DNA from: Clostridiales bacterium
GTDB taxonomy: Bacteria; Bacillota; Clostridia; Christensenellales; CAG-138
Assembly (NCBI GenBank): GCA_012838425.1
Contig: DUPG01000002.1
Coordinates: forward strand, 1-46,213
Direction of reading: 5' to 3'
Length of the DNA stretch: 46,213 nt
Shown here in pieces: positions 8,835-20,149 of this stretch. The notes under the pieces are model-generated. The model did not search any database and was not told the origin of the DNA. It was given only the letters and a program-made list of their open reading frames with translations. Position numbers and translations under genes: made by a program. Numbering within the stretch: the first letter of the stretch is position 1; the number at the start of each line of letters is the position of its first letter.

Positions 8835-9545
8835 ATGGTAACACAAACCGAAATGATTTATGAAGGCAAAGCGAAACGGGTATATGCGACGAATGACCCG
8901 AAATTAGTCATAGTCGATTACAAGGACGACGCTACGGCGTTCGACGGTAAAAAGAGAGGCACAATATCAGGCAAGGGCGTTGTAAACAACCGCATGTCGA
9001 ACTATATGTTCGGGCTGTTGGAAAAGCAGGGCATACCCACTCACTTTGTCGAGGAGTTAGACACAAGGCGCTCCCTCGTACGCCGCGTTGAAATAGTAAA
9101 GGTTGAGGTAATTGTAAGAAACATAGTAGCTGGCTCATTGTCAAAGCGCTTGGGGCTTCCTGAGGGTGTAGTGCTGAAATCGCCCGTATTGGAGTTCTGC
9201 TACAAGAACGACGAATTAGGCGACCCCATGATAAACGAATACCATATTTTCGCGCTTGAGCTTGCCACAAAAGAGGAAATGCAGCGCATAACGGAGCTTG
9301 CTTTTAAGGTAAATGACTTTATGGTTCCTTTCTTCGAGAAGATGAATATAGACCTGGTTGACTTCAAGCTTGAGTTCGGAAGGTTCGACGGTCAGATAAT
9401 ATTAGCTGATGAAATCTCGCCCGACACCTGTCGCTTCTGGGATAAGACCACAAAGGAAAGACTGGATAAGGACAGGTTCCGCAGGGATTTAGGCAATGTA
9501 GAGGGCGCATACGCCGAAATGCTGCACAGAGTATTAGGTGAATAA
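8835..9545 (+). CDS. purC: SAICAR synthase (phosphoribosylaminoimidazole-succinocarboxamide synthase)
   Basis: 236 residues, normal length. It ligates aspartate to carboxy-AIR using ATP. N-terminal YEGKAKRVY and [11 protein letters not shown] form the nucleotide site; [11 protein letters not shown] and [14 protein letters not shown] are the two family signatures. The start at 8835 follows GGAGGG by 4 nt; a TTG 12 nt earlier overlaps that ribosome binding site. It lies 13 nt after purE. Its stop codon falls within a short tandem repeat (9540-9566). Confidence 0.97.
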   Translation: MVTQTEMIYEGKAKRVYATNDPKLVIVDYKDDATAFDGKKRGTISGKGVVNNRMSNYMFGLLEKQGIPTHFVEELDTRRSLVRRVEIVKVEVIVRNIVAGSLSKRLGLPEGVVLKSPVLEFCYKNDELGDPMINEYHIFALELATKEEMQRITELAFKVNDFMVPFFEKMNIDLVDFKLEFGRFDGQIILADEISPDTCRFWDKTTKERLDKDRFRRDLGNVEGAYAEMLHRVLGE

Positions 9546-9566
9546 GGCGAATAAGGCGAATAATAC
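9540..9566 (+). repeat. Three 9-bp tandem repeats across the purC stop codon
   Basis: GAATAAGGC, GAATAAGGC and GAATAATAC run head to tail, and each carries an in-frame TAA. The first supplies the purC stop codon, so expansion or loss of a unit would leave the protein unchanged. Confidence 0.7.
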
Positions 9567-9581
9567 GAAAGGGATTACAGT

Positions 9582-10610
9582 ATGGCGATAGATTATAAGT
9601 CTGCGGGAGTCGATATAGAAGCCGGATATGAAGCGGTAAAGAGGATAAAACAGCACGCAAAGTCCACATTCAATGACAGGGTGCTGGGCGACTTGGGCAG
9701 CTTTTCGGGTATGTATTCGATTGCGAATATGGGCTTAGAGGAGCCCGTACTGGTTTCAGGCACAGACGGCGTAGGCACAAAGTTGAAATTAGCCTTCGCA
9801 TTGGACAAGCACGACACAATAGGCATTGACTGCGTGGCAATGTGCGTGAACGATATTATATGCCAAGGCGCACAGCCGCTGTTCTTTTTAGACTATATTG
9901 CGTTGGGCAAATTAGAGCCGGCGCAGGTTGAGAGAATAGTCGCGGGTATCGCGGAGGGCTGTCGTCAGGCAGGCTGTGCGTTAATAGGCGGCGAAACTGC
10001 CGAGATGCCGGGCTTCTATCCGACAGGCGAATACGACGTAGCGGGCTTTGCGGTAGGCATAGTTGACAGAAAAGCTATTATTGACGGCTCAAAAATCAAG
10101 GCGGGCGACAGTCTTATAGGCATAGCTTCATCGGGAGTACACTCAAACGGCTTTTCGCTCGTAAGAAAATTAGTAGGCGAAACCAAGGAAGCGCTTTCAA
10201 AAGAGGTAGAAGGCATAGGCAATATAGGGCAGGCGCTTTTAGCCCCTACAAAGATATATGTAAAAACACTTCAAAGCGTAATGAGCAAATTCGAGGTACA
10301 CGGCGCGGCTCACATAACAGGCGGCGGCTTCATAGAGAATATTCCCCGAATGTTCAATTCCTCATTGCAGGCGAATATCAAATTAGGCTCATGGAAAATG
10401 CCCAAGCTGTTCGATTACTTATGCGGCTTAGCGGGCTTGACTCAGGAAAAGGCATATAATACCTTCAATATGGGTATAGGAATGGTGCTGTGCGTCAAGG
10501 ATTCCGATAAAAACGCGGTAGCAGCCGAGCTTCAGCGCATGGGTGAGGAAGCCTACATAATAGGCGAAGTAGCGGAGCGCACAACCGAATCCGGAGTGCA
10601 GTTCGTATGA
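9582..10610 (+). CDS. purM: Phosphoribosylformylglycinamidine cyclo-ligase (AIR synthase)
   Basis: 342 residues, the expected size. It closes the imidazole ring of AIR from FGAM with ATP. GTDGVGTKL (about 57-66) is the ATP/metal signature, followed by DCVAMCVNDIICQGAQPLFFLDY and GGETAEMPGFY; HITGGGF marks the C-terminal half. It begins 36 nt after purC, with AAAGGG upstream of the ATG, and its last 4 nt overlap the purN start (ATGA), which implies coupled translation. Confidence 0.97.
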   Translation: MAIDYKSAGVDIEAGYEAVKRIKQHAKSTFNDRVLGDLGSFSGMYSIANMGLEEPVLVSGTDGVGTKLKLAFALDKHDTIGIDCVAMCVNDIICQGAQPLFFLDYIALGKLEPAQVERIVAGIAEGCRQAGCALIGGETAEMPGFYPTGEYDVAGFAVGIVDRKAIIDGSKIKAGDSLIGIASSGVHSNGFSLVRKLVGETKEALSKEVEGIGNIGQALLAPTKIYVKTLQSVMSKFEVHGAAHITGGGFIENIPRMFNSSLQANIKLGSWKMPKLFDYLCGLAGLTQEKAYNTFNMGIGMVLCVKDSDKNAVAAELQRMGEEAYIIGEVAERTTESGVQFV

Positions 10611-11239
10611 GCGAAAAGAAGCGAATCGCGGTATTGGCTTCGGGCGGCGGCACTAACTTTCAATCGGTAGTTGACGCGTGCGCAAGCGGCTATATAAACG
10701 GCGAGGTCTGCCTGCTCATATACAACCGCAGGGAAGCGTTCGTTAAAGAAAGGGCAAGTAAGCACAATATACCCGCAATATATCTGAACAAGTATATGTT
10801 CGGCGGCGATTTGGACAAGCATGACGAAAAAATGCTTGAAATATTGCGTGAGTATAAAGCCGACCTCATTGTGCTGGCAGGCTACCTTTCTAAGATAGGC
10901 AAGCGCGTTGTTGACGCTTATGAAAACGCGATTATGAATCTGCACCCGTCGCTTATTCCAAGCTTCTGCGGCGAAGGCATGTACGGAATGTCAGTGCATA
11001 AAGCTGTGGTAGACTACGGCGCAAAGCTTACGGGCGCTACGGTGCATTTCGTTGACTATAATTTCGACACGGGCGCAATAATCCTTCAAAAAGCGGTTGA
11101 AGTAGACTTTTCAGACGATGCGGAGAGCGTCGCCCGCAAGGTTTCAGTAATTGAGCATAAAATACTGCCCGAGGCTGTAAAGCTTTTCTGTGAAAACAGG
11201 CTTAAGGTAGTAGGGCGCAAGGTTCAAATAATCGAATAA
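10607..11239 (+). CDS. purN: Phosphoribosylglycinamide formyltransferase
   Basis: 210 residues. It transfers formyl from 10-formyltetrahydrofolate to GAR. Catalytic residues are visible: Asn and His in [10 protein letters not shown], and Asp in [23 protein letters not shown] is the phosphate-binding loop. Translation is coupled to purM through an ATGA overlap. Order of genes and catalytic steps do not match, as is usual for pur operons. Confidence 0.96.
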   Translation: MSEKKRIAVLASGGGTNFQSVVDACASGYINGEVCLLIYNRREAFVKERASKHNIPAIYLNKYMFGGDLDKHDEKMLEILREYKADLIVLAGYLSKIGKRVVDAYENAIMNLHPSLIPSFCGEGMYGMSVHKAVVDYGAKLTGATVHFVDYNFDTGAIILQKAVEVDFSDDAESVARKVSVIEHKILPEAVKLFCENRLKVVGRKVQIIE

Positions 11240-11253
11240 TAAAGGAGATGTGT

Positions 11254-12798
11254 ATGGCAAACAAAAAATACGCGCTGATATCGGTATCAGACAAAACAGG
11301 TATTTTAGATTTCGCGAGAGAGCTTGTCGCTTTGGGCTACATAATCATATCCACGGGCGGCACGGCGAATATGCTGCTAAACAATGCGGTTGATGTGGTA
11401 AATGTATCGGAAATCACAGGCTTTCCCGAATGCTTAGACGGCAGAGTAAAAACCCTGCACCCCAAGATTCACGGCGGGCTGTTAGCAATAAGGGATAATG
11501 AAGAGCACATGAAAATAATAAAGGAGTTAGGCATAGACCCCATTGATATTATAGTAATAAACCTATATCCCTTCCGTGAAACGATTATGAAGCAGAATGT
11601 ATCGATAGAAGAAGCTATCGAGAATATAGACATAGGCGGTCCCGCAATGCTGAGAGCCGCCGCAAAGAATCACAACGATGTAACCGTTATCACAGACCCC
11701 AAGGACTATCAGCGCGTGTTAGACGAGCTTAAAGCGCACGGCAAGACAACAAAGGCTACAAGGCAGATGCTGGGCTACAAGACATTTGCGCTTACAGCCG
11801 CGTATGACGCTATGATAGCCGATTACTTATCCAAGCAGATAGGCATTACGCTTCCCGATACGATTACGCTTCCCTTTGAAGCGGTGCAGGACCTGCGCTA
11901 CGGCGAAAACCCCCATCAAAGCGCAAGGTATTACAGAGAAATGGGCGATATAAAGGGCACTATGGCGTCAGCTGAACAGCTGCACGGCAAGGAACTTTCA
12001 TATAACAATATCGCGGACACTAACGGCGCAATAGAGCTTTTATCCGAGTTTGAGGAAACCACAGTAGTTGCAGTAAAGCATGCGAACCCCTGCGGCGTAG
12101 CCTCTGCCGATACATTGTTCGAGGCGTGGACAAGGTGCTTTGATGCCGACCCGAAATCCATATTCGGCGGAATAATAGCAACTAACAGGTGTATTGACGA
12201 GCAGACCGCGGAGGGCATAAGCAAGGTATTTATTGAGATAGTGATAGCGCCTGATTTTACGGAAGAAGCGTTGAAAATACTGAAAAAGAAGAAGAATATA
12301 AGGCTCTTAAAGCTGCCCTCATTGCAGCAGGGCATACCCAAGAAGGGCTACGACTTCAAGCGCGTAAGCGGCGGAATGCTTATACAGGGCTATGACATAA
12401 CGCTGTTTGACGAGCTGAGAGTAGTTACCGAGAAGCAGCCCACGGAAAAGGAAATGCAGGATCTGCTGTTCGCGTGGAGGATAGTAAAGCATGTAAAGTC
12501 TAACGCGATAGCAATAGCTAAGGATAATACCTCCGTCGGCTTGGGCGTAGGTCAGGTGAACAGAATCTGGGCGACTGAGCAGGCGATAGAGCATGGCGGA
12601 GACAGGGTAAAGGGTGCGGTATTGGCTTCCGACGCCTTCTTCCCGTTTGACGATTGCGTGCGCGCGGCGGCAAAGGCAGGCATTACCGCTATAATTCAGC
12701 CGGGCGGCTCGGTTAACGACCAGCTATCGATAGACGCGGCGAATGAGCTGGGAATAGCCATGGTATTCACGGGGCAAAGGCACTTTAAGCACAGCTGA
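11254..12798 (+). CDS. purH: Bifunctional AICAR transformylase / IMP cyclohydrolase
   Basis: 514 residues covering the last two steps to IMP. The N-terminal IMP cyclohydrolase (MGS-like) part has SVSDKTG and [15 protein letters not shown]. The C-terminal transformylase part has RYGENPHQ and the catalytic KHANPCG. The ATG at 11254 is chosen because AGGAG lies 6 nt upstream; an ATG two codons earlier abuts the ribosome binding site. It starts 14 nt after purN. Confidence 0.97.
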   Translation: MANKKYALISVSDKTGILDFARELVALGYIIISTGGTANMLLNNAVDVVNVSEITGFPECLDGRVKTLHPKIHGGLLAIRDNEEHMKIIKELGIDPIDIIVINLYPFRETIMKQNVSIEEAIENIDIGGPAMLRAAAKNHNDVTVITDPKDYQRVLDELKAHGKTTKATRQMLGYKTFALTAAYDAMIADYLSKQIGITLPDTITLPFEAVQDLRYGENPHQSARYYREMGDIKGTMASAEQLHGKELSYNNIADTNGAIELLSEFEETTVVAVKHANPCGVASADTLFEAWTRCFDADPKSIFGGIIATNRCIDEQTAEGISKVFIEIVIAPDFTEEALKILKKKKNIRLLKLPSLQQGIPKKGYDFKRVSGGMLIQGYDITLFDELRVVTEKQPTEKEMQDLLFAWRIVKHVKSNAIAIAKDNTSVGLGVGQVNRIWATEQAIEHGGDRVKGAVLASDAFFPFDDCVRAAAKAGITAIIQPGGSVNDQLSIDAANELGIAMVFTGQRHFKHS

Positions 12799-12857
12799 TT
12801 GCGAAATATGTAATAATAAGGTATGCTAATGGTAAATAAAAGCAAGGGGGAGTCTAT

Positions 12858-14123
12858 ATGAATATCAAGCGAGTACTTGTAGTAGGTTCAGGCGGCAGGG
12901 AGTATAGTCTTATACGCAAGCTGCGCAAAACAAGGGAGGATTTAGAGATTATATGCGCCCCGGGCAATGGCGGAATATCTGAAATCGCCGAATGCGTATC
13001 GGTTTCAGCTACCGATGTTGAGGGCATGGTGAAATTAGCTAAGGAAAAGCGCATAGACTTCTGCGTAGTAACTCCCGACGACCCTCTCGCATTGGGTATG
13101 GTTGACGCTATGGAGGCTGCGGGAATCCCCTCATTCGGTCCCACAGCTGCCGCGGCGCGAATTGAATCGAGCAAAATATTCGCAAAAGAGCTCATGGAAA
13201 AGGCTGATATACCCACAGCCAAGTTTAAGTTTTTCACAAATGCTGATGACGCGATAGATTTCGTATCCATTATGGGCTTCCCGATTGTTATCAAGGCAGA
13301 CGGCTTGGCAAAGGGCAAGGGCGTTGTGGTAGCGAAGGATATGGAGGAGGCGTACGGCGCAATAAACTCCATGCTCAACGACAAGGTATTCGGTGAAGCG
13401 GGAAGCAGAATAATAATAGAAGAATTTTTAGAGGGCGTTGAGGTAAGCGTAATGAGCTTCTGCGATGGTATAGACTTCGTGCCCATGGTTTCCGCGCAGG
13501 ACCACAAGCGCGTTTTCGATGGCGGCTTAGGTCCCAACACAGGCGGTATGGGCGCATTTGCTCCAAGCCGTCATTACACAGATGAAATAGCCAATGAGGT
13601 GAACGAGCGCGTGTTCGCGCCGGCGCTTAAAGCTATGGCAGAGTTAGGCTGCCCCTTCAAGGGCGTGCTTTATGCGGGGCTTATATTAACGAATAAGGGC
13701 TTGTATGTGCTTGAATTCAACGCAAGGTTCGGTGACCCCGAAACTCAGGTGGTTTTGCCGCTTTTAGAGGGCGATTTGCTGGAAATTATGGTAGCTTGCA
13801 GGAATTCTACTTTGAAGCAGCAAAAAATCAGCTTTTCGAAGGACGCCTGCGCGGTAGTCGTTATGGTTTCTGCCGGCTATCCGGGCAAGCCTCAGTTGGG
13901 CGATGAAATAAGCGGGCTTGAAAATGTTACTGACCCTGACGCGTGGATAATACACGCAGGCACAGTGAAACGCGACGGTATTTTCTACACAAGCGGCGGC
14001 AGAGTTTTGGGCGTATGCGCAAGGGGCAAGGACCTTGATTCCACAATAGAAAAGGTTTACGACAATGTGCGCAAAATAGGCTTCAGAGGAATGCATTTCA
14101 GAAGGGATATAGGCAGAGCATAA
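12858..14123 (+). CDS. purD: Phosphoribosylamine-glycine ligase (GAR synthetase)
   Basis: 421 residues, normal size. An ATP-grasp enzyme joining glycine to phosphoribosylamine. VVGSGGREYSL at the N-terminus is typical although the usual REHAL reads REYSL here. IKADGLAKGKGVVVA is the ATP-binding loop and LEFNARFGDPETQ the metal-binding signature. GGGGGAG precedes the ATG. A 59-nt gap separates it from purH with no terminator, so it stays in the operon. Confidence 0.97.
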   Translation: MNIKRVLVVGSGGREYSLIRKLRKTREDLEIICAPGNGGISEIAECVSVSATDVEGMVKLAKEKRIDFCVVTPDDPLALGMVDAMEAAGIPSFGPTAAAARIESSKIFAKELMEKADIPTAKFKFFTNADDAIDFVSIMGFPIVIKADGLAKGKGVVVAKDMEEAYGAINSMLNDKVFGEAGSRIIIEEFLEGVEVSVMSFCDGIDFVPMVSAQDHKRVFDGGLGPNTGGMGAFAPSRHYTDEIANEVNERVFAPALKAMAELGCPFKGVLYAGLILTNKGLYVLEFNARFGDPETQVVLPLLEGDLLEIMVACRNSTLKQQKISFSKDACAVVVMVSAGYPGKPQLGDEISGLENVTDPDAWIIHAGTVKRDGIFYTSGGRVLGVCARGKDLDSTIEKVYDNVRKIGFRGMHFRRDIGRA

Positions 14124-14138
14124 ATTAAGGGTGGAAAA

Positions 14139-17100
14139 ATGACAAATAAGATTTACAGGACTTATGTTGAAAAGCATGAGGGCTTTGATGTTGAGTCAAG
14201 CAACTTATATCGCGAGATAATGTCGCAGTTGAACATACAGGGCTTATCGGGAATCAGGGTAATACATCGATACGACTGTTCGGGCATAGACGAAGCTACA
14301 TACGAAGCAGCTAAAAACACAATATTCGGCGAAGTGGGCGACAAGGTGTTTACCGAGTTCGACTATTCGGGCAATTGTCTGATACGCGAATACCAGCCCG
14401 GAATGTACGATCAAAGGGCGGATTCCGCTTCACAGTGCATAAAAATGCTGTCGCCTAAAAGCAATCCCATAGTAAAGTGCGCGACGGTATTTGTGTTTTT
14501 GGGCGAAATAAACGCTTCGGAATACGAAATGCTGAAGCGTTATCTCATAAACCCCGTTGAAACGCGCGAGGGCAGGAAAGAGCTGCCCGACAGCTTAGAG
14601 GATATCGCTCCCGAACCGCCGCAAGTAAAAGTGTTAGACGGCTTTACAGATATGAGCCAAGCCGACAGGGAGAGGTTTGTAAAAGATTACGGCTTAGCCA
14701 TGTCATTAGACGATTTGAAGTTCATACAGGACTATTTTATATCAAAGAAGCGCAATCCTACCATAACGGAAATAAGGGTGTTAGACACCTATTGGTCTGA
14801 CCATTGCAGGCATACAACATTCAATACGGTTATAGATGATGTCAAGTTCTCGGGCGCGTATTCCGAGCAAATTGAAAAAGCATATCAGGAGTATTTGCAA
14901 GCAAGGGAATTCTATTACGGCGAAAGGGCTGATCAGCGCCCCGTTACATTGATGGATATTGCGACCATATGCGCAAAGGTGCTGAAGCGTGAGGGCGTGT
15001 TAGATGACTTAGACGAATCGGAGGAAATAAACGCCTGCTCAATAGTAGTTGACGCTGATGTTGAAGGCAAAACCGAGCAATACTTAGTAATGTTCAAAAA
15101 CGAAACGCATAACCACCCCACAGAGATAGAGCCGTTCGGCGGCGCGGCTACCTGCTTGGGCGGGGCAATACGCGACCCTTTATCGGGCAGGGCATATGTG
15201 TATCAGGCTATGCGTGTAACGGGCTGCGGCAATCCCAACACACCGTACTATGAAACGCTTAACGGCAAGCTCCCGCAAAGGGTTATAACGACTCAGGCGG
15301 CGGCAGGGTACAGCTCATACGGCAATCAGATTGGCTTGGCAACGGGGCTTGTAAGTGAGATATATCATGAGGGCTATGTTGCAAAGCGCATGGAAATAGG
15401 CGCTGTTATTGCCTGCGCCAAGCGTGAAAATGTAAAGAGAAGCCGCCCCGAAGCAGGCGATGTAGTGCTTTTGGTAGGCGGAAGAACGGGCAGAGACGGC
15501 TGCGGAGGTGCCACAGGTTCATCAAAGGCGCATGACATAAGTTCATTAGAGGAATGCAGTGCCGAGGTTCAAAAGGGCAACCCTATAATAGAGCGAAAAA
15601 TTCAGCGTCTGTTCAGACATCCCGAGTGCGCAAGGCTTATTAAACGCTGCAACGATTTCGGCGCGGGCGGCGTAAGCGTCGCTGTGGGAGAATTGACAGA
15701 CGGCATACTCATAGATTTAGACGCAGTTCCCAAAAAATATCAGGGCTTAGACGGTACAGAGCTTGCTATTTCAGAATCGCAGGAGCGTATGGCGGTTGTA
15801 GTTGCAGAAGCCGATGTTGAAAAGTTTAGAGAGTTCTGTGCAAAAGAGAATGTAGAGTGTACTCAGATAGCGACAGTTACAGACGATAACAGAATGCGAA
15901 TGCTGTGGCGCGGCAAAACCATAGTTGATTTAGAAAGAGCTTTTTTGAATACAAACGGCGTAGCTCAGCACATAAAGGTTGAGGTCGCAAGCGGCGAAAT
16001 AAAAAATAATTGTGGCTGTGAAGCAAAAAGCGTAAAAGAAAAGCTGTATTCAACCTTGGAAAAGCTGAATTCGTGCTCACAGCGCGGGCTCATAGAGCGT
16101 TTCGACTCCACAGTAGGCGCGAATACTGTATTGTTACCCTTAGGCGGCAAGTATCAGCGTACGCCCATGCAGGTTATGGCGGCAAGGCTTCCCATTGGCG
16201 AAACCAATACGGGAACATTGATGTCATACGGCTTTGACCCGTATTTGTCAGAGCAAAACCCCTTCTTCGGCGCTATATACGCGGTTATGGAGTCCGTATT
16301 GCGCATAGCTTGCGCCGGCGGTGACGCAAAGAGGGTGCGCCTGACCTTCCAAGAGTATTTTGAAAAGCTGCTCAAAGACCCGAAGAAATGGGGCAAGCCC
16401 TTTATGGCATTGTTAGGCGCTTTCACAGCGCAGCGCAGGCTGAATGTCGCCGCGATAGGCGGCAAAGACTCCATGAGCGGCTCATTCTTAGACTTGAATG
16501 TTCCGCCGACATTGGTTTCTTTCGCGGTTGCGCCTGTTGATATTCGCAATGTTATATCAAGCGAGCTGAAGCGCAAGGGCAATAAGCTATATTTATTGAA
16601 AACCGAATATAAAGACAATATGCCCGACTTTGATAAATTCAATGCTATGTGTCAGAAGCTGTATGAGGGCATAAGGAATCAAAAAATCGTTTCAGCAAGA
16701 ACAGTCGAGCCCGACGGTGTATTGCCCACTCTCTCACGCATGGCATTCGGCAATATGCTTGGCGTTGAATTGAATGAAGGCTTTGACTTGTTCGCGCCCA
16801 ACAGATTAAGCGTAATTATAGAAACAGAGGGCGATTTTGAGGGCGGAATACTTTTAGGTCAAGTAACCGATACGCGCCAAATAGTCGTTTCGGGTGAAGT
16901 AATACCGCTTGACGAAGCGTATTCGCACTATATTGCCACACTTGAAAGCGTTTTCTCGACTGCGAATTTATCAGAAGCAAAGGTTGAGCCTGCGACTCCG
17001 TGTTCTATCAGGAATACGAAACGCACCGGCGTAAAAATCGCAAAGCCCAAGGTGTTTATACCCGTATTCCCCGGCACAAACTGCGAGTATGAAAGCATTT

Positions 17101-17846
17101 TGGCTTTTGAGCGCGCAGGCGGCAGGGTTGATAATTTTGTTTTCAAGAATCTTTTCGACGGTGATATAGAATACAGCATAGATGCGCTGAAAAAGCATAT
17201 TGACGATTCGCAGATAATCATGCTGCCCGGCGGATTCTCAGCAGGCGACGAGCCCAACGGTTCGGGCAAGTTCATAGCGACAGTATTCAGAAGCGAAAAG
17301 ATAAAAGACGCAATAAATGAGTTTTTATACAAGCGCGACGGTTTGATGCTGGGCATATGCAACGGCTTCCAAGCGCTCATAAAATTAGGTTTAGTGCCAT
17401 TCGGCGAGATAGGCGCTGATGGCGGCGAGGAATTCCCGCCCACTTTGACATTCAACGCGATAGGCAGGCACCAGAGCCGCGTTGTACGCACTAAAATTAC
17501 ATCAGTGCTGTCTCCGTGGTTCTCAAAGCTGAATACGGGTGACATCGTGTCCGTAGCCATATCGCATGGCGAGGGCCGCTTCGTATGCAGCGAGGAAATG
17601 TATAAGCAGCTTGAAAAGAACGGGCAGATAGCCACGCAATATGTTGACTTCGAGGGCAGGCCTTCAATGAATTACGACTTCAATCCGTCAGGTTCGTTTA
17701 TGGCGGTTGAGGCAATTACCTCAAAGGACGGCAGAATATTGGGCAAAATGGGACATACCGAGAGATATGAAAACGGCTTGTTCAAGAATGTAGAGGGTAA
17801 CTTCGATTTAAGCATATTCTCAGCAGGCATTGAGTACTTCGGCTAA
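14139..17846 (+). CDS. purL: Phosphoribosylformylglycinamidine synthase, long single-chain form
   Basis: 1,235 residues. It makes FGAM from FGAR, glutamine and ATP. Synthetase and glutaminase parts are fused, so separate purS and purQ are not required. The substrate signature DTYWSDHCRHTTF and FKNETHNHPTEIEPFGGAATCLGG lie in the first half. The C-terminal class I glutaminase carries FPGTNCEYES, the nucleophile Cys in LGICNGFQ, and His/Glu in SHGEGRF. The N-terminus matches the clostridial type rather than the proteobacterial one. It starts 15 nt after purD (GGGTGG ribosome binding site) and ends the operon. No clear terminator is seen before pnp. Confidence 0.96.
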   Translation: MTNKIYRTYVEKHEGFDVESSNLYREIMSQLNIQGLSGIRVIHRYDCSGIDEATYEAAKNTIFGEVGDKVFTEFDYSGNCLIREYQPGMYDQRADSASQCIKMLSPKSNPIVKCATVFVFLGEINASEYEMLKRYLINPVETREGRKELPDSLEDIAPEPPQVKVLDGFTDMSQADRERFVKDYGLAMSLDDLKFIQDYFISKKRNPTITEIRVLDTYWSDHCRHTTFNTVIDDVKFSGAYSEQIEKAYQEYLQAREFYYGERADQRPVTLMDIATICAKVLKREGVLDDLDESEEINACSIVVDADVEGKTEQYLVMFKNETHNHPTEIEPFGGAATCLGGAIRDPLSGRAYVYQAMRVTGCGNPNTPYYETLNGKLPQRVITTQAAAGYSSYGNQIGLATGLVSEIYHEGYVAKRMEIGAVIACAKRENVKRSRPEAGDVVLLVGGRTGRDGCGGATGSSKAHDISSLEECSAEVQKGNPIIERKIQRLFRHPECARLIKRCNDFGAGGVSVAVGELTDGILIDLDAVPKKYQGLDGTELAISESQERMAVVVAEADVEKFREFCAKENVECTQIATVTDDNRMRMLWRGKTIVDLERAFLNTNGVAQHIKVEVASGEIKNNCGCEAKSVKEKLYSTLEKLNSCSQRGLIERFDSTVGANTVLLPLGGKYQRTPMQVMAARLPIGETNTGTLMSYGFDPYLSEQNPFFGAIYAVMESVLRIACAGGDAKRVRLTFQEYFEKLLKDPKKWGKPFMALLGAFTAQRRLNVAAIGGKDSMSGSFLDLNVPPTLVSFAVAPVDIRNVISSELKRKGNKLYLLKTEYKDNMPDFDKFNAMCQKLYEGIRNQKIVSARTVEPDGVLPTLSRMAFGNMLGVELNEGFDLFAPNRLSVIIETEGDFEGGILLGQVTDTRQIVVSGEVIPLDEAYSHYIATLESVFSTANLSEAKVEPATPCSIRNTKRTGVKIAKPKVFIPVFPGTNCEYESILAFERAGGRVDNFVFKNLFDGDIEYSIDALKKHIDDSQIIMLPGGFSAGDEPNGSGKFIATVFRSEKIKDAINEFLYKRDGLMLGICNGFQALIKLGLVPFGEIGADGGEEFPPTLTFNAIGRHQSRVVRTKITSVLSPWFSKLNTGDIVSVAISHGEGRFVCSEEMYKQLEKNGQIATQYVDFEGRPSMNYDFNPSGSFMAVEAITSKDGRILGKMGHTERYENGLFKNVEGNFDLSIFSAGIEYFG

Positions 17847-17887
17847 GCGTTTGCCAAAAATTGAGCCTATGCAACATAAATAAAAAT

Positions 17888-17916
17888 TTGCCTTTTTGGG
17901 AATTACTGTTTATAAT
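17888..17916 (+). promoter_or_regulatory. Sigma-A promoter of pnp
   Basis: TTGCCT (17888-17893), 17-nt spacer, TATAAT (17911-17916), about 50 nt ahead of the pnp ATG. Since purL lacks an evident terminator, read-through from the pur operon is also possible. Confidence 0.7.
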
Positions 17917-17966
17917 GACATATGGAAAAAATATAAGAGAAGAAAGAAAAGGAGCATAAGAAAGAA

Positions 17967-20105
17967 ATGCAGAACAGATTTGAAACAACCCTTTTCGGCA
18001 GAAAAATGGTAGTCGAAATTGGTAAGTATGCCGAACAGGCAGGAGGCTCCGCATTAGTACGATTAGGTGATACCGTAGTATTAGTGTGTGCGACGGTATC
18101 GAAAACCGCTCGCGAGGGCGTTGATTTTTTACCATTAAGCGTAGAGTTTGAGGAAAAGCTATATGCAGTCGGCAAAATCCCCGGCGGCTTTATAAAGCGC
18201 GAGGGCAAGCCCACTGAAAAAGCAATTTTAACTTCAAGGCTCATAGACAGGCCTTTGCGCCCGCTGTTCCCCAAGGGCTTTTACAACGATATTCAGGTTA
18301 TAGCCACAGTACTCTCGGTTGAGCATGATGTAGAGCCCGACATAGTGGCTATGATAGGCTCGTCAATAGCGCTGTCAATAAGCGAAGCGCCCTTTATGGG
18401 GCCCACAGGCTCTGTAAGCGTTGGTCTTGTTGACGGTGAGTTCATTATGAACCCCACAAGCGAGCAGCGCGAAAAGAGCCGCCTGCACCTAACCGTATCG
18501 GGCACAAAGGAAGCTATAATGATGGTTGAAGCAGGCGCGAACGAGGTTTCCGAAGCGGAAATGCTCAAAGCAATAATGCTTGCCCATGTTGAAATCAAGA
18601 AGATAGTCGAATTCATAGAGTCCATAGTAGCGCAGGTAGGCAAGCCCAAGTTAGAGTTTGAGATTCGCAAGCCTTCTGATGAATTAGTGCAGCAGGTACG
18701 CGAATTTGCTATGGATAAGGTGCTGTACTCACTTGATACATTTGTAAAAGCGGAGCGTGAGGAGCGCAGAGAGCAGGTTAAAAGCGAGGTAGTAGAGCAT
18801 TTCAAAGAGCTGTACCCCGATGACGCGCAGGTATTGAAGGATGTTGAAAGCATTCTCTACGATATGACGAAGGAGATAGTGCGCGACAAGATTATAAATC
18901 ATCAGATTCGCCCCGACGGCAGAAAGTGGGAGGAAATCCGCCCCATATGGAGTGAGGTAGGCTTGCTTCCCCGCACGCATGGCAGCGCAGTATTTACGCG
19001 CGGACAAACTCAGGTGCTAACAGTAGCCACATTGGGCACATTAGGCGACGCGCAGGAGTTAGACGGCTTAGGCTTAGAGGAAGACAAGCGCTATATGCAC
19101 CAATACAATATGCCTCCGTACAGCGTGGGCGAGGTTCGCCCCTTGCGCGGTCCCGGCAGGCGTGAGATAGGGCATGGCGCATTGGCAGAGCGCGCGTTGC
19201 TTCCCATGATTCCTTCCGAAGAGGAGTTCCCCTATGCAATACGCCTTGTTTCAGAGGTTATCAGCTCGAACGGTTCAACCTCACAGGCATCAATTTGCGC
19301 AAGCACATTGGCGTTAATGGACGCCGGCGTTCCCATTAAGAAGCCCGTTGCAGGTATAGCTATGGGTCTTATAAAGGACGCATCAAATGGCAACATAGCC
19401 ATATTGTCAGACATACAAGGGCTTGAGGACTTCTTCGGCGATATGGACTTCAAGGTCGCAGGCACAGCAGACGGTATTACAGCTATTCAAATGGATATTA
19501 AGATTAAGGGCATAGATGAGCAAATTCTTACGCGTGCTCTTGAACAGGCAAGACAGGGCAGGCTGTATATATTGAACAAAATGCTTGAAACCATAAGCGA
19601 GCCGCGCAAAGAGCTGTCCTCATATGCGCCGCGCATTACTCAGTTCATGATAAATCCTGATAAGATTCGCGATGTAATAGGCTCAGGCGGCAAGACAATA
19701 AACAAGATTATAGCCGATACAGGCGTTAAGATTGACATTCAGGACGACGGCAGAATTTCAATAGCCTCGCCCGATATGCAGGCTGCCGAAGCCGCAAAGC
19801 GCATGATTGACGCAATAGTGCGCGACATCGAAGTAGGTCAGGTGTACTTGGGCAAGGTGGTAGGAATACTTCCCATAGGTGCGCAGGTAGAGCTGAAGCC
19901 GGGCAAAAAGGGCTTGGTACATATTTCACGACTCGCAAATCACAGGGTAGAAAGAGTTGAAGATGTGGTGGAAATGGGCTCGGAGATATTAGTGCGCGTT
20001 ACAGATGTGCGCCCCGACGGCAAAATAGACCTTACCCGCAAGGGTTTATTGCCCGATTCCGATGAACCGCAGGAATCAAAAGGCGCGCCTAAGAGAAAGC
20101 ATTGA
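17967..20105 (+). CDS. pnp: Polyribonucleotide nucleotidyltransferase (PNPase)
   Basis: 712 residues, full length. It is a phosphorolytic 3'-5' exoribonuclease in RNA decay. It contains two RNase PH units ([12 protein letters not shown]-like [12 protein letters not shown] in the first; [15 protein letters not shown] opening the second), a KH domain ([11 protein letters not shown], about 575-620) and a C-terminal S1 domain ([15 protein letters not shown] ... KGLVHISRL, about 630-695). GGAG lies 12 nt before the ATG, rather far. pnp often follows rpsO in Firmicutes; here it follows purL with its own promoter. Confidence 0.97.
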   Translation: MQNRFETTLFGRKMVVEIGKYAEQAGGSALVRLGDTVVLVCATVSKTAREGVDFLPLSVEFEEKLYAVGKIPGGFIKREGKPTEKAILTSRLIDRPLRPLFPKGFYNDIQVIATVLSVEHDVEPDIVAMIGSSIALSISEAPFMGPTGSVSVGLVDGEFIMNPTSEQREKSRLHLTVSGTKEAIMMVEAGANEVSEAEMLKAIMLAHVEIKKIVEFIESIVAQVGKPKLEFEIRKPSDELVQQVREFAMDKVLYSLDTFVKAEREERREQVKSEVVEHFKELYPDDAQVLKDVESILYDMTKEIVRDKIINHQIRPDGRKWEEIRPIWSEVGLLPRTHGSAVFTRGQTQVLTVATLGTLGDAQELDGLGLEEDKRYMHQYNMPPYSVGEVRPLRGPGRREIGHGALAERALLPMIPSEEEFPYAIRLVSEVISSNGSTSQASICASTLALMDAGVPIKKPVAGIAMGLIKDASNGNIAILSDIQGLEDFFGDMDFKVAGTADGITAIQMDIKIKGIDEQILTRALEQARQGRLYILNKMLETISEPRKELSSYAPRITQFMINPDKIRDVIGSGGKTINKIIADTGVKIDIQDDGRISIASPDMQAAEAAKRMIDAIVRDIEVGQVYLGKVVGILPIGAQVELKPGKKGLVHISRLANHRVERVEDVVEMGSEILVRVTDVRPDGKIDLTRKGLLPDSDEPQESKGAPKRKH

Positions 20106-20121
20106 GCCGGTAAATAAAGCA

Positions 20122-20142
20122 GGGGAGGGCAACCTCCCTTTT
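20122..20142 (+). terminator. Intrinsic terminator of pnp
   Basis: GGGAGG-GCAA-CCTCCC stem-loop followed by TTTT, 17 nt past the pnp stop codon. Confidence 0.9.
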
Positions 20143-20149
20143 AGTTTGG

